Part shown: positions 53,687 to 62,561 of the stretch, one piece after another
Layout of the letters: each line of letters starts with the position of its first letter
How positions within the stretch are numbered: the first letter of the stretch is position 1
Source of the DNA: Aquimonas sp044377145
GTDB taxonomy: Bacteria > Pseudomonadota > Gammaproteobacteria > Xanthomonadales > Xanthomonadaceae
NCBI RefSeq assembly: GCF_044377145.1
Contig: NZ_JBILJQ010000016.1
Location: 15,135 to 79,134, forward strand
Length of the DNA: 64,000 bases
Reading direction: 5' to 3'
Translations under genes and position numbers: made by a program
Notes under the pieces: generated by a model
The model's database searches: none
What the model was told of the DNA's origin: nothing
The model's input: only the letters and a program-made list of their open reading frames with translations

Positions 53687-53832
53687 CGCAGAGCGTCCTC
53701 AATCGAAAGGCGTTGGAATTTCGACACCGGTATCTCCGCCTGGGCGCTGCGGCCCTTCAGTGGCGGGTGTTCTGCAAGTTCCGTGCGACCGCTTTTGCCA
53801 TAGCCAGGCCGTGCGTGGCTGTGAACTGAGCC

Positions 53833-54573
53833 TCAGCGCCAGTGATCCGCCACCCACTGGGTCGGAAACACCTTGCGATACCACTTGCCGCTGACTCCGG
53901 CGATGGCATCCGGCGGGTTGGGCTTGCCGTGGAAGGCGATGATCTTCGCGCCTTCCGGCAGCCGCGGCGGCTGGAACCAGCACAGGATTCCCGGCCGCAC
54001 GCAGTGGCGCTTGAAGCTGCGGCACCAGCTGTCCGGCCAGAAGCTGACCTTGCCCTGGCGGCCGAGGAAGCCGGTGATGAACTCCTGCTCGTTGCGTACT
54101 TCGGACAGCGCTTTGTCCTTGTTCGCTGTCAGGTATTCAAGCGCGTCGGCATGCGCGCCAATCTCGAAGCGGTACACCGAAGTGTTGCCGGTGTCGTCGC
54201 GCTTGTCCCATTCCTTGATCACCACGAACTCGCCGGGCTGCTCGAAGAAGCAGTCGATGCTGTCGACGATCACCACATCAAGGTCGATGAACAGGGTGGT
54301 GCCCTGCAGGTCGTACAGCTCACGCTTGAAGCTGGTCAGCTTCAGCCAGCCGTGGCCGAAGCTCCAGGGCAGGCGTTCGTCGAAATCCTTGAAGCCAACC
54401 TGCGGGATATCGTGCACCTCGATCGCCGGATCAATGCCGGCGCGGTCATCAGTCAGGCAGACGAAACGGAACGGCCGATGCAGGTGGCGCGCGACCATCG
54501 AGTGCAGCCGGTTGACGTACTCGGAGCCGTACTTGGTGCCCCATTTGATGCACAGGACGTTGACCGGATTCAT
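53833..54573 (-). CDS. Glycosyltransferase-like protein
   Basis: The 246-residue protein has a nucleotide-sugar-transferase appearance: an opening VNVLCIKWGTKYGSEYVNRL strand-loop, FRFVCLTDDRAGID, and a DxD-type metal site D97-x-D99 in TTLFIDLDVVIVDS, followed by EFVVIKEWDKRDDTGNTSVY and a C-terminal IIAFHGKPNPP motif. This resembles GT8-like or capsule/LPS transferases, but donor and acceptor are unknown. The ATG at 54573 fits the first strand. It is divergent from the Kdo kinase gene, so a role in lipopolysaccharide is plausible by context only. Confidence 0.75.
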   Translation of the reverse strand: MNPVNVLCIKWGTKYGSEYVNRLHSMVARHLHRPFRFVCLTDDRAGIDPAIEVHDIPQVGFKDFDERLPWSFGHGWLKLTSFKRELYDLQGTTLFIDLDVVIVDSIDCFFEQPGEFVVIKEWDKRDDTGNTSVYRFEIGAHADALEYLTANKDKALSEVRNEQEFITGFLGRQGKVSFWPDSWCRSFKRHCVRPGILCWFQPPRLPEGAKIIAFHGKPNPPDAIAGVSGKWYRKVFPTQWVADHWR

Positions 54574-54740
54574 AGCGTTCTAGGCTGCCGTGTTGGTGGG
54601 TCTGAAGAGTGGGGCGAGCGCCTGCGGCCGCTCGCTGCATCGGGCGGGGATGATACACGCGGCGCCTTCCCGGCCTGTCGGCTGGAGCCTTGCGGGGCGC
54701 TTGCTACACTCGGCCGCCGCCCGTTTCGAGTGCTGTCCCG

Positions 54741-55508
54741 ATGTCCCCAGCCACTGCCGCTCACGCGCCCGTGCAGGAAGCGCGTGTCACCGATGCCGCC
54801 GGCGCCCTTCTGTTTGATCAGGCGCTGATCACGCAGGCCGAGCGCAGCCTGCTCGATCCCGGCCAGTGGGCTCAGCGCGGTCGCATGGAAGCCAGCCGCG
54901 GCGGTCGCGGCGCGGTGTGTTTCGTGCGCGGCGAATTCGGCGAGGCAGTGATCCGCCACTACCGTCGCGGCGGCCTGTATGGGCGGCTCAACAAGGATCT
55001 CTACCTGTGGACCGGCGAGGCGCGCACACGTGCCTTTCGTGAGTTCAGGTTGCTGGCCCGACTGCGCGGACAGGGTCTTCCGGTGCCGGCGCCGCTGGCC
55101 GCAGGCTACCGTCGCCATGGCCTGTTCTATCGCGCGGATCTGATGACCCTCGCCATCGCCGACAGCACGACGCTTGCTGCCGAGCTCGCCGCCGGCCGCG
55201 CGAGCAGCTTCGACTGGACCGCGCTCGGCCGCCTGCTGCAGCGCTTCCACGCTGCCGGCGCTTTTCACGCCGATCTCAATGCCCACAACATCCTGCTGGA
55301 TGCACACGGCGCGCACTGGCTGCTGGACTTCGACCGCGGCGAGCTGCGTGCGCCGGCATCGACCTGGCAGGCCGCCAACCTGCAGCGCCTGCAGCGCTCG
55401 CTGCGCAAGCTCGGCCTGCGTGATGCCGCGCTGGCGACGGCGTGGACGGCGCTGAGCGCGGGCTATGTCGATGCCGGCGGCGATCCGCAGGCGGTGGCGT
55501 CGGCATGA
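54741..55508 (+). CDS. kdkA: 3-deoxy-D-manno-octulosonic acid kinase
   Basis: KdkA phosphorylates the single Kdo residue of the LPS inner core at the membrane. The 255-residue protein resembles eukaryotic-like small kinases: RGAVCFVRGEFGEAVIRHYR as ATP-binding strands, GLYGRLNKDLYLW, the catalytic loop FHADLNAHNILLD with D178 and N183, and LLDFDRGELR with D196/D198. The ATG at 54741 is chosen since upstream codons are Pro-rich. It overlaps the next gene start as ATGA. Confidence 0.88.
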   Translation: MSPATAAHAPVQEARVTDAAGALLFDQALITQAERSLLDPGQWAQRGRMEASRGGRGAVCFVRGEFGEAVIRHYRRGGLYGRLNKDLYLWTGEARTRAFREFRLLARLRGQGLPVPAPLAAGYRRHGLFYRADLMTLAIADSTTLAAELAAGRASSFDWTALGRLLQRFHAAGAFHADLNAHNILLDAHGAHWLLDFDRGELRAPASTWQAANLQRLQRSLRKLGLRDAALATAWTALSAGYVDAGGDPQAVASA

Positions 55509-56272
55509 GTGCGGTGGCAGACGATGGCAGCTGGGCGCTGCGTTTTCTCGGCGTGGGCAGCAGCGCGGCGGTCGAGCTCGGCTCGGCCTCGGCAGTGCTG
55601 GAGCAGGACGGCCAGCCGCGGCTGATGATCGACTGCGGCACCGAGGCTTTGAGCGCCTATCTCGCGCACTACGGCGAACCGCCGCTGGCGCTGTTCATCA
55701 CCCACACGCATCTCGATCACATCGGCGGCATGGAGCGGCTGTTCTTCCGGCTGTACTTCGATGAGGCCCGCCGCGGCCGCTGTCGGCTGTACGTGCCCGC
55801 ACCGGTGGTGCCCCTGCTGCAGGCGCGGCTGGCCGACTACCCCGGCGTGCTGGCCGAAGGCGGTGCGAACTACTGGGATGCGTTCCAGCTGATTCCGGTC
55901 TCGCGCAGCTTCTGGCATGCCGGGCTCAGCTTCGAGGTGTTTCCGGTGCGTCACCATCAGCCCGACACCGCCTTCGGGTTGGCGCTGCGCGGCAGCTTCG
56001 TCTACACCGGCGACACCCGGCCGATCCCGGAGCAGCTGGCGCAGTATTCGATCGAGACCATCGCTCACGACTGCGGCCTGGTCGGCAATCCCTCGCATTC
56101 GGGCCTGGATGATCTGGAGCGTGAATACCCGGCTGAACTGTTGGCGCGGCTCGCCCTGTATCACTACGGCTCGGCCGAACAGGGCGCGGTCATGGCAGCG
56201 CGCGGCCACCGCGTACTGCAGCCCGGCGAGCGCCTGTCGGTGGCGTCGCCGGGGCCGACTTCGCAGCGATGA
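55505..56272 (+). CDS. Metallo-beta-lactamase-fold hydrolase
   Basis: The 255-residue protein has the binuclear metal motif HTHLDH (H67, H69, D71, H72) in FITHTHLDHIGGMERLFFR, a later metal histidine in FPVRHHQPDTAFGLAL, and YTGDTRPIPEQL with the bridging aspartate. The layout resembles RNase Z/phosphodiesterase-like members, but with a shorter helix arm. Substrate is unknown. Coupling to kdkA by a 4-base overlap hints at an LPS- or nucleotide-related job without proving it. A tRNA-Ser gene follows 63 bases after its stop. Confidence 0.82.
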   Translation: MSAVADDGSWALRFLGVGSSAAVELGSASAVLEQDGQPRLMIDCGTEALSAYLAHYGEPPLALFITHTHLDHIGGMERLFFRLYFDEARRGRCRLYVPAPVVPLLQARLADYPGVLAEGGANYWDAFQLIPVSRSFWHAGLSFEVFPVRHHQPDTAFGLALRGSFVYTGDTRPIPEQLAQYSIETIAHDCGLVGNPSHSGLDDLEREYPAELLARLALYHYGSAEQGAVMAARGHRVLQPGERLSVASPGPTSQR

Positions 56273-56275
56273 GGC

Positions 56276-56304
56276 TTGTGGATCCAACGCGAAACGGCTA
56301 GTCT
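56276..56304 (+). promoter_or_regulatory. Candidate promoter for tRNA-Ser(GGA)
   Basis: TTGTGG (56276-56281), a 17-base spacer and TAGTCT (56299-56304) lie 31 bases before the tRNA. The spacing is ideal but the hexamers are imperfect. Confidence 0.45.
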
Positions 56305-56335
56305 CCGCGCCCTGCAGTGCAGCGCGTGAAACCCC

Positions 56336-56428
56336 GGAGAGGTGTCCGAGCGGTTTAAGGAGCACGCCTGGAAAGTGTGTATACGGCTAAACCCCGTATC
56401 GAGGGTTCGAATCCCTCTCTCTCCGCCA
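56336..56428 (+). tRNA. tRNA-Ser (anticodon GGA)
   Basis: The 93-base class II tRNA has acceptor GGAGAGG paired with TCTCTCC (one G-T pair), anticodon stem CACGC/GTGTG with GGA at 56370-56372, a long variable arm, GGTTCGAATCC T loop and encoded CCA. It reads UCC and UCU codons. Confidence 0.97.
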
Positions 56429-56513
56429 GTTTCATGCGCTCGATCAGAACTGCACGCCGCCCTCCAAGCGGCCGCTGACCCGTCTACGCCGGCGGTCACC
56501 CAGCGATAACTAT

Positions 56514-56628
56514 GGTGGCTCCCGTTGGTGCCTCCGCGACGATAGGCTGCAAACCCCGCCAGGCCCGGAAGGGAGCAACGGTAGTAGCTGATTCGGGTGC
56601 CGGAGTAACGCTGGCGGGGGCTGCCACC
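56514..56628 (+). ncRNA. ffs: Signal recognition particle RNA (4.5S RNA)
   Basis: The conserved apical core CCAGGCCCGGAAGGGAGCAA (56566-56585) with its GGAA tetraloop is the Ffh-binding domain IV of bacterial SRP RNA. The flanks pair to a long helix closed by GGTGGC (56514-56519) with GCCACC near 56623-56628, giving about 115 bases as in E. coli 4.5S RNA. The tRNA-Ser/ffs/dnaX neighbourhood fits relatives. A terminator follows 16 bases later. Confidence 0.94.
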
Positions 56629-56644
56629 CTCGCAGAAACACCAG

Positions 56645-56671
56645 AGCCCGCTGATGCGGGCTTTTGTGTTT
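56645..56671 (+). terminator. Rho-independent terminator after ffs
   Basis: AGCCCGC (56645-56651), TGAT loop and GCGGGCT (56656-56662) are followed by a T-rich tail. Confidence 0.9.
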
Positions 56672-56679
56672 TTGGTGCT

Positions 56680-56721
56680 GGGAATCGGGAATCGGGAATC
56701 GGGAATCGGGAATCGGGAATC
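56680..56721. repeat. Heptamer array, six copies of GGGAATC
   Basis: Six perfect head-to-tail GGGAATC units lie 9 bases after the ffs terminator. Together with the array at 56856-56890 they bound a 134-base segment that contains a hairpin (CTGGCGG at 56738-56744 with its complement at 56753-56759). I recall similar heptamer strings in Xanthomonadaceae intergenic DNA, but cannot check the distribution here. Confidence 0.95.
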
Positions 56722-56855
56722 GAGCGAGGTGTGGAGACTGGCGGTCTTCCCTCCGCCAGGGCATCGACGGTGTTTGGCCGTGGCGAAAGCCCAAGCGCGC
56801 CTAGCCTCGGTGGCATCAACGCAGCGCTGACGCCGGGACGTAGCCGACCTTCGGC

Positions 56856-56890
56856 GAATCCCGAATCCCGAATCCCGAATCCCCAATCCC
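56856..56890. repeat. Heptamer array, four GAATCCC plus one CAATCCC
   Basis: Read on the minus strand this array is GGGATTG followed by four GGGATTC units, so it is nearly the inverted partner of the GGGAATC array upstream, differing at one base per unit. It ends 64 bases before dnaX. Confidence 0.95.
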
Positions 56891-56911
56891 GGCCGGCCCC
56901 ACGGGCCGGCC
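56891..56911. other. Perfect GC-only hairpin upstream of dnaX
   Basis: GGCCGGCCC (56891-56899), loop CAC and its complement (56903-56911) directly abut the heptamer array. There is no T run; it could stabilise the dnaX leader, or be the end of the repeat module. Confidence 0.7.
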
Positions 56912-56954
56912 ATGGCACAATCCCGGGCTTGCTCCGCCGCATGGCCAAACCCGC

Positions 56955-59003
56955 ATGTCCTATCTCGTTCTAGCCCGCAAATGGCGACCGCGCCGCTTCG
57001 CCGAACTGGTGGGGCAGGAGCATGTCGTGCGTGCGCTCACGCACGCGCTGGAGGTCGGGCGGGTGCATCACGCGTTTCTGTTCACCGGCACCCGTGGTGT
57101 CGGCAAGACCACCATCGCGCGCATTTTTGCGAAGAGTCTGAACTGTCTGCAGGGCACCGGTGCCGAGCCCTGCGGCGAGTGCACCGTGTGTCGCGACATC
57201 GATGCCGGCCGCTTCGTCGACCTGCTGGAGATCGATGCCGCGTCGAACACCGGCGTCGATGATGTGCGCGAGCTGATCGACAACGCGCAGTACATGCCGG
57301 CGCGCGGGCGGATCAAGGTGTATCTGATCGACGAAGTGCACATGCTGTCGAAGAACGCCTTCAACGCGCTGTTGAAGACGCTCGAAGAGCCGCCGGAGCA
57401 CGTCAAGTTCCTGCTCGCCACCACCGACCCGCAGAAGCTGCCGGTGACCGTGCTGTCGCGCTGTCTGCAGTTCAACCTGAAGCGGCTGACGATCGAGCAG
57501 ATCCGCACCCAGATGACCGCGATCCTCGCCGCTGAAGGCATCGATGCCGACGCGCCAGCGATCGCCCAGCTCGCCCGCGCCGCGGACGGCAGCCTGCGTG
57601 ATGGCCTGTCGCTGCTGGATCAAGCGATCGCCTACGGCGGCGGCGCGCTGCGCGAGGCTGAAGTGCGGACCATGCTCGGCACCGTCGATCGCGCCCAGGT
57701 CGGTGCGCTGGTCGAATCGCTGGTGGCGGCCGACGGCGAACGCCTGCTCGCCACCATCGAAACCGTCGCCTCGTTCGCGCCGGATTTCGGCGCCGCGCTG
57801 GATGCCCTGGCCGAGGCTCTGCATCGCCTGCAGTTGACCCAGCTGGTGCCGTCTGCGGCGCCCGAAGACGATCGGCTTGATTTGCATGGATTGGCGGCGC
57901 AGGTGCCGGCCGAGCGCGTGCAGCTGTGGTACCAGATGTCGCTGCAGGGGCGCCGCGAGCTGCCGATGGCGCCGAGCGAGCGGATCGGTTTCGAGATGGC
58001 CCTGCTGCGCATGCTGGCCTTCGCCAGCTTCGATGCGGAGGTCGCGCCGAGCGCACCGCGCGCGGCAGCCCGATCCGCGACCGTCGCGCCGGTGCGTGGC
58101 GAGGCGTCGCCCCGCAGTGCGGAAGCGCCCGCGGCCACACGTGCAGCGCCCGCCGGTGCAGCCGAGGCCATGGCCAAGCTCAGCGCGGTGTTTGACGACC
58201 GTTCCGGTTCCGGCAATGCGCCGCGCGCCGCCATGGGCTCACCGGTGATGGCCGCGCTGGCCGCCCGCGGTGGCGCGGCGGCTGCGGCGCTGCGCGTCGC
58301 CGAACCGGCGCGCATCGAGCCGCTGCCCGAGCTTCCGCCAGCGCGGATACACGCCTTGCGCGATCCAGCGCCTGAGCACGCACCGTCGTGGGAGGCTGAG
58401 TCACCGCCCTGGCACAGCGCCGCCGAAGCGGGCATTGATACGCAGGCCGACAGGTTCACTGACGAAACGAACCTGCGGCCAACCAAGGTCGATGTTCCGA
58501 GTGCGCGCGTCGAGTCGAACAGGCGCGACGAGCCGAACACGCCCATCAACCCGAGCGAGGCGTCGGCTGAGCGCCCGCGTTCGCAGCTCAGTGCGGTCGC
58601 CGATCCGCCCGCGCGGCTGCTGGATCACGATGACTGGCTGGATCTGCAGGAGCGCTGCGGTCTGGGCGGGCCGGTGCGCGAACTGGCTGCGCATTCGGTG
58701 TTCGCCGGCTATGACGGCATCCGCATCAAACTCAGCTTGCCGGCGAAGCTTGAGCACCTGCGTATGGAGAACGCGATCCAGGCGCTGGCGCAGAAGCTCG
58801 GCGCGGCATTGGGCGCTGAGCCACGGATCGAGTTCATCGCTGAGCAGCTTGATCGCGAAAGCCTGCACGCCCGCACCCACCGCCAGCGCGGCGAGCGCCA
58901 GGCCGAGGCCGAGCAGACCTTCAACGCCCATCCGGCGGTGCGCCGATTGATCGACCACCACGGCCTGCGCCTCGTGTCGGATTCCATTCGCCCGCTCGAC
59001 TGA
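56955..59003 (+). CDS. dnaX: DNA polymerase III subunits gamma/tau
   Basis: DnaX is the clamp-loader ATPase. The 682-residue protein has Walker A GTRGVGKT at 45-52, a zinc site with C64, C73, C76 and C79, Walker B LIDEVHML at 124-131, the SRC sensor motif near residue 170, and a collar domain to about 370. A low-complexity Ala/Pro/Arg linker (about 370-540) and a C-terminal tau domain (from about 555) follow. The length is that of tau; I see no obvious frameshift site for gamma. In relatives ybaB and recR follow directly, but here a TonB receptor gene intervenes. Confidence 0.97.
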   Translation: MSYLVLARKWRPRRFAELVGQEHVVRALTHALEVGRVHHAFLFTGTRGVGKTTIARIFAKSLNCLQGTGAEPCGECTVCRDIDAGRFVDLLEIDAASNTGVDDVRELIDNAQYMPARGRIKVYLIDEVHMLSKNAFNALLKTLEEPPEHVKFLLATTDPQKLPVTVLSRCLQFNLKRLTIEQIRTQMTAILAAEGIDADAPAIAQLARAADGSLRDGLSLLDQAIAYGGGALREAEVRTMLGTVDRAQVGALVESLVAADGERLLATIETVASFAPDFGAALDALAEALHRLQLTQLVPSAAPEDDRLDLHGLAAQVPAERVQLWYQMSLQGRRELPMAPSERIGFEMALLRMLAFASFDAEVAPSAPRAAARSATVAPVRGEASPRSAEAPAATRAAPAGAAEAMAKLSAVFDDRSGSGNAPRAAMGSPVMAALAARGGAAAAALRVAEPARIEPLPELPPARIHALRDPAPEHAPSWEAESPPWHSAAEAGIDTQADRFTDETNLRPTKVDVPSARVESNRRDEPNTPINPSEASAERPRSQLSAVADPPARLLDHDDWLDLQERCGLGGPVRELAAHSVFAGYDGIRIKLSLPAKLEHLRMENAIQALAQKLGAALGAEPRIEFIAEQLDRESLHARTHRQRGERQAEAEQTFNAHPAVRRLIDHHGLRLVSDSIRPLD

Positions 59004-59372
59004 GATCACGTGAAAAGCCACACGCCTACTGCGGTCGCCGCTGAACGCCGGTGGCGGCAAGGCGCTGCGCGAACTGCGAGTTCGATCGGTACACCAGACT
59101 CCCGTGAGTTCGCGCACGGGGCCTTGGCTGGAACGCGCAGCGGTGCACTCGCGAGAGTGTCAGGGACTCTTCGCGCACTCTGGGTTTTGCGCGGCGGGGA
59201 TGCGTCATCTGCTGGAGCGGTCGGTGCTCAGCAAGGTTGTTGAATGTCAAGGACGAAAGTCCCAGTCCACCGGTAGACATTAAGATTGAGTTAACGCCTG
59301 GGTCCTAAGGTTCGCGCTCCCAGCGCCCCTCGGTGCTGGGAGTTCGTTCCTCCCCCCAGGTACAAAGCCCCC
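59004..59372. other. 369-base intergenic region before the TonB receptor
   Basis: No supportable gene lies here. The last 60 bases hold a hairpin (CTCCCAGC at 59317-59324 with its complement at 59335-59342) in what should be the leader of the receptor mRNA, about 30 bases before the start codon. The stretch around 59240-59300 is AT-richer than its surroundings and may carry the promoter, but no clean -35/-10 pair is visible. Confidence 0.55.
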
Positions 59373-62339
59373 ATGCAGAACACTCTGAAGTACGTCGCTG
59401 AGCTGCGCGCCAGCCAGCTCGGTCTTGCCCTTTCTTTCGCCATTCTCAGCCTCGGTACCACCGCAGCGCACGCGCAGGACACCGCGGACGAAGCCGAGCT
59501 GGTGCTGGATCAGATCCAGGTCACCGGCTCGCGCATCACGCGCCAGGGCTTCATCACCCCGTCGCCGGTGACTGCCATCACCTCGGACGAGATTCGCGTC
59601 TCCGGCGCCGAGACGGCCGCCGACCTTCTGGCCTCGCTGCCGGCGCTGCAGAGCACGTTCACCAGCGCCAACTCCGGCCGCTTCATCGGCACCGTCGGCC
59701 TCGGCCAGCTGGACCTTCGCGGCATGGGTCAGGCGCGTACGCTGGTGCTGGTCAACGGTCGCCGCCACGTCGGCTCCAGCCCCGGCTCCAGCTCGGTGGA
59801 CGTCAACACCATCCCGGTGGAGCTGATCGACCGCATCGAGATCATCACCGGTGGCGCGTCTGCGGTGTACGGCGCTGACGCTGTTGCCGGCGTGGTCAAC
59901 TTCATCATGAAGCGCGACTTCCAGGGCTTCGAAGCGCGTGCCCAGCACGGCGTGGCGGACGAGGGCAGCTTCGAGCGCAGCTTCGCCAGCTTCACCGGCG
60001 GCAACAACTTCTCTGATGGCCGCGGCTCGGCGGCGTTCTCGGTCGAGTTCAGCTCGCAGTCGAACCTCGGTCTGAGCGAGCGCCGCGTCGGTCGCGAAAG
60101 CCTCGTGCTGGTGCCCAACCCGGCATTTGATCCGTCGCGGCCTGCAAGCGAGTCCAACCCGCAGCGCGTCCTGCAGGGGCCGGGTGGATTGCTCACCCAG
60201 ACCAATGGCGGGCGCTTCGTGGTTGGCGGCACGCCCTACGTGTTCAACGCGGATGGCAGCTTCCGCCGCCAGCGCTTCGATGGTCCCCGCGACGCGGGTC
60301 AGTGCGTCAACTGCGACTACCTCGATCTCGCCTCCACCACCGAGCTGCAGCCTGCGCTGGATCGCTTCAGCCTGAACAGCTTCTTCAACTTCGAGATCAA
60401 CGAGAACCACCGCGCCTTCTTCGAGGGCAAGTACTCGCGCAGCAACTCCGAGTCGCAGCGTCAGCCCTCGTTCGATCAGATCAGCGCCGATGGCAGCACC
60501 GGCGGCTTGGTCGTCCGTCTCGACAACGCCTACGTCAGCAATGAGCTGCGCCAGCTGCACGAGCAGGCGGGTCGCCAGCTGATCCGCGTTGCCCGCTTCA
60601 ATGAAGATGCCGGTCGTCGCGGTGAAGAGGCCGAGCGCCAGACCCTCCGCGTAGTGGCTGGCATGGACGGCTACTTCGGCGAGAGCTGGGGGTATGAAGT
60701 GGCGGCGGTCCACGGCCGCACCACGGTGGATCGCATCAACTCGGCGAATCGCATCAACGAGCGCTTCCAGGCGGGTCTGGACGTGGTTCGTGACAGCCGC
60801 GGCAACCCCGTCTGCCGCACCACGCTCGACCCCAACGCGATCAACCCGCACACGGGCTCGGTCTACTCGGCGTTCGCGCGCACCGGCTGCGTGCCGTTCA
60901 GCATCTTCGGCAACGGCGCCGTCAGCGCCGAAGCGTCCGACTGGTTCAACGCGCGCTCGCTGAACGAGGCCAGCCTGAGCCAGACCGTGGTGGGTGGCTC
61001 GGTCAACAATCCCTTCCTGTTCGAGACCTGGGCCGGCAGCGCGGGTTTCGCGAGCGGTCTGGAATACCGCCGTGAGGAGAGCTCCGAGAACACCGACCCG
61101 CTGTCGGCGCTCGGCCTGACCTTCCTCAATGCCATTCCGAGCCGCGGCGGCAGCTACGACGTCAAGGAAGCCTTCGCTGAGCTCAGCCTGCCCGTGCTTG
61201 CGGACCTGCCGGCGGTCGAGTCGCTCACCTTCGACTTTGCCGGTCGCTACTCCCAGTACGACACCATTGGTTCCACCGGCACCTGGCGCCTCGGACTCGA
61301 CTGGAGCGTGATGCCCGGCCTGCGCGTTCGCGGCACCCGCGCTCGCTCGGTGCGTGCCCCCGGCATCAACGAGCTGTTCAATCCGCAGTCGGCGAGCTTC
61401 GCCGTCGTTGCGGATCCGTGCAGCGCGCGCAACGTCCCCAACGCCGCCAATCCGACCCAGCGTGCCGCCAACTGCCGTGCGCTGGGCGTGCCGGCGGGCT
61501 TCGAGGACGCCGTCAGCTCCAGCCGTCCGGGCTTCTCGGGCGGCAACCCGGACCTCAGCGAAGAGGTCGGCACCACGACCTCGTTCGGCGTGGTGTGGCA
61601 GCCGGAGTTCGTTGATGGTCTGGGCCTCAGCCTCGACTGGTGGGAAATCGACCTGACCGACGCCATCGGTGCCGTGACCGCACAGATCAATGCCAACCGC
61701 TGCGTGGATGCCCCGGGTGGGATCAACAACCCCTTCTGCGCTGCGATCCAGCGCGCTGGCGCCAGTGGCTTCGTGGATTCGGCGGGCCGCGCCTGGGCGC
61801 CGTACGCGATCTACAGCTGGACCGCGTTCAGCGAGAACCTGGCCCGCTCGGTGCGCGAAGGCGTGGACATCGAGGCCGACTACCGCTTCGAGGCGTTCGG
61901 CGGCGATGCCAACGTGCGCTTCCTCGGCACCCGTCTGCTGAAGGTGCGCAGCTATGCCTTCCAGGACTTCCCGCAGGAGTTCGTCGAAGCAGTCACCACC
62001 GAGGGCAACCCGCGCTGGCGTGCCAACCTGTCGGCCAGCTATCGCCACGGTCCGTGGCGGGCGAGCTGGGAGACCCGTCATGTTGACGGCGTGCTGCGTG
62101 TCGCCCTGGAGAGCTTCCAGAGCAACCCCGGTCAGGTCGCGCCGATCCGCAACGGCTCCGCCGCGTATCACGATCTGCAGGCGAGCTACCGCTTCGAGCA
62201 GGGCGTCGAGGTTTACGCGGGTATCGACAACGCCTTCGACAAGCAGCTGCCGCCGGCGCGTTTCGGCACCGGTGCCAACGATGGTCTGTACGACAACGTC
62301 GGTCGCTTCTTCCGGGTGGGCGCGATCGTGACGTTCTGA
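59373..62339 (+). CDS. TonB-dependent outer-membrane receptor
   Basis: This 988-residue protein should import a large nutrient across the outer membrane with TonB energy. It has a signal peptide (cleavage likely after AAHA, residue 34), a TonB-box region near LDQIQVTGSRI, a plug domain (about 50-175) with RGMGQARTLVLVNGRRH, then ELIDRIEIITGGASAVYGAD and GVVNFIMK, and a large beta-barrel ending in VGAIVTF with the C-terminal phenylalanine. Paired cysteines (CVNC near 310, CRALG near 705, and a later pair near 775 and 788) suggest loop disulfides. No SusD, sigma/anti-sigma or transport genes are adjacent, so the substrate is unknown. A strong terminator ends it. Confidence 0.94.
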   Translation: MQNTLKYVAELRASQLGLALSFAILSLGTTAAHAQDTADEAELVLDQIQVTGSRITRQGFITPSPVTAITSDEIRVSGAETAADLLASLPALQSTFTSANSGRFIGTVGLGQLDLRGMGQARTLVLVNGRRHVGSSPGSSSVDVNTIPVELIDRIEIITGGASAVYGADAVAGVVNFIMKRDFQGFEARAQHGVADEGSFERSFASFTGGNNFSDGRGSAAFSVEFSSQSNLGLSERRVGRESLVLVPNPAFDPSRPASESNPQRVLQGPGGLLTQTNGGRFVVGGTPYVFNADGSFRRQRFDGPRDAGQCVNCDYLDLASTTELQPALDRFSLNSFFNFEINENHRAFFEGKYSRSNSESQRQPSFDQISADGSTGGLVVRLDNAYVSNELRQLHEQAGRQLIRVARFNEDAGRRGEEAERQTLRVVAGMDGYFGESWGYEVAAVHGRTTVDRINSANRINERFQAGLDVVRDSRGNPVCRTTLDPNAINPHTGSVYSAFARTGCVPFSIFGNGAVSAEASDWFNARSLNEASLSQTVVGGSVNNPFLFETWAGSAGFASGLEYRREESSENTDPLSALGLTFLNAIPSRGGSYDVKEAFAELSLPVLADLPAVESLTFDFAGRYSQYDTIGSTGTWRLGLDWSVMPGLRVRGTRARSVRAPGINELFNPQSASFAVVADPCSARNVPNAANPTQRAANCRALGVPAGFEDAVSSSRPGFSGGNPDLSEEVGTTTSFGVVWQPEFVDGLGLSLDWWEIDLTDAIGAVTAQINANRCVDAPGGINNPFCAAIQRAGASGFVDSAGRAWAPYAIYSWTAFSENLARSVREGVDIEADYRFEAFGGDANVRFLGTRLLKVRSYAFQDFPQEFVEAVTTEGNPRWRANLSASYRHGPWRASWETRHVDGVLRVALESFQSNPGQVAPIRNGSAAYHDLQASYRFEQGVEVYAGIDNAFDKQLPPARFGTGANDGLYDNVGRFFRVGAIVTF

Positions 62340-62406
62340 TCGTCGCTTCCTCGCACGCGCGCTTTGCAGCAATTCGCTGCTGCAAGGCGCGTCATGCGGC
62401 AACACC

Positions 62407-62436
62407 CACGAGGCCGGCGCTTGCGCCGGCCTCGTG
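62407..62436 (+). terminator. Strong hairpin terminator after the TonB receptor
   Basis: A perfect 14-base stem (CACGAGGCCGGCGC at 62407-62420, complement at 62423-62436) is followed by TCGTTT. It isolates the receptor transcript from ybaB-recR. Confidence 0.85.
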
Positions 62437-62561
62437 TCGTTTGGTCGGCGCATTCCTCGAACTGTGGTTGCGCTTCGGCAGGCGCGTGCCGGCCGCTACA
62501 CTAGGCCGCCCCACAGCCCGCGATTTGCGGCTGTCACCACGCACAACCTCGGAGACTCTCC

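Noticed and set aside
56680..56890. A CRISPR array at the heptamer repeats.
   Set aside because: Units are seven bases with no spacers between them, and no cas gene is near.
56955..59003. A programmed frameshift site in dnaX producing gamma.
   Set aside because: I see no A-rich slippery heptamer followed by a clear hairpin near the end of the ATPase/collar region.
59280..62453. A minus-strand open frame of over 1050 codons opposite the TonB receptor.
   Set aside because: It mirrors the codons of the receptor, has no recognisable motif and runs through the receptor terminator.
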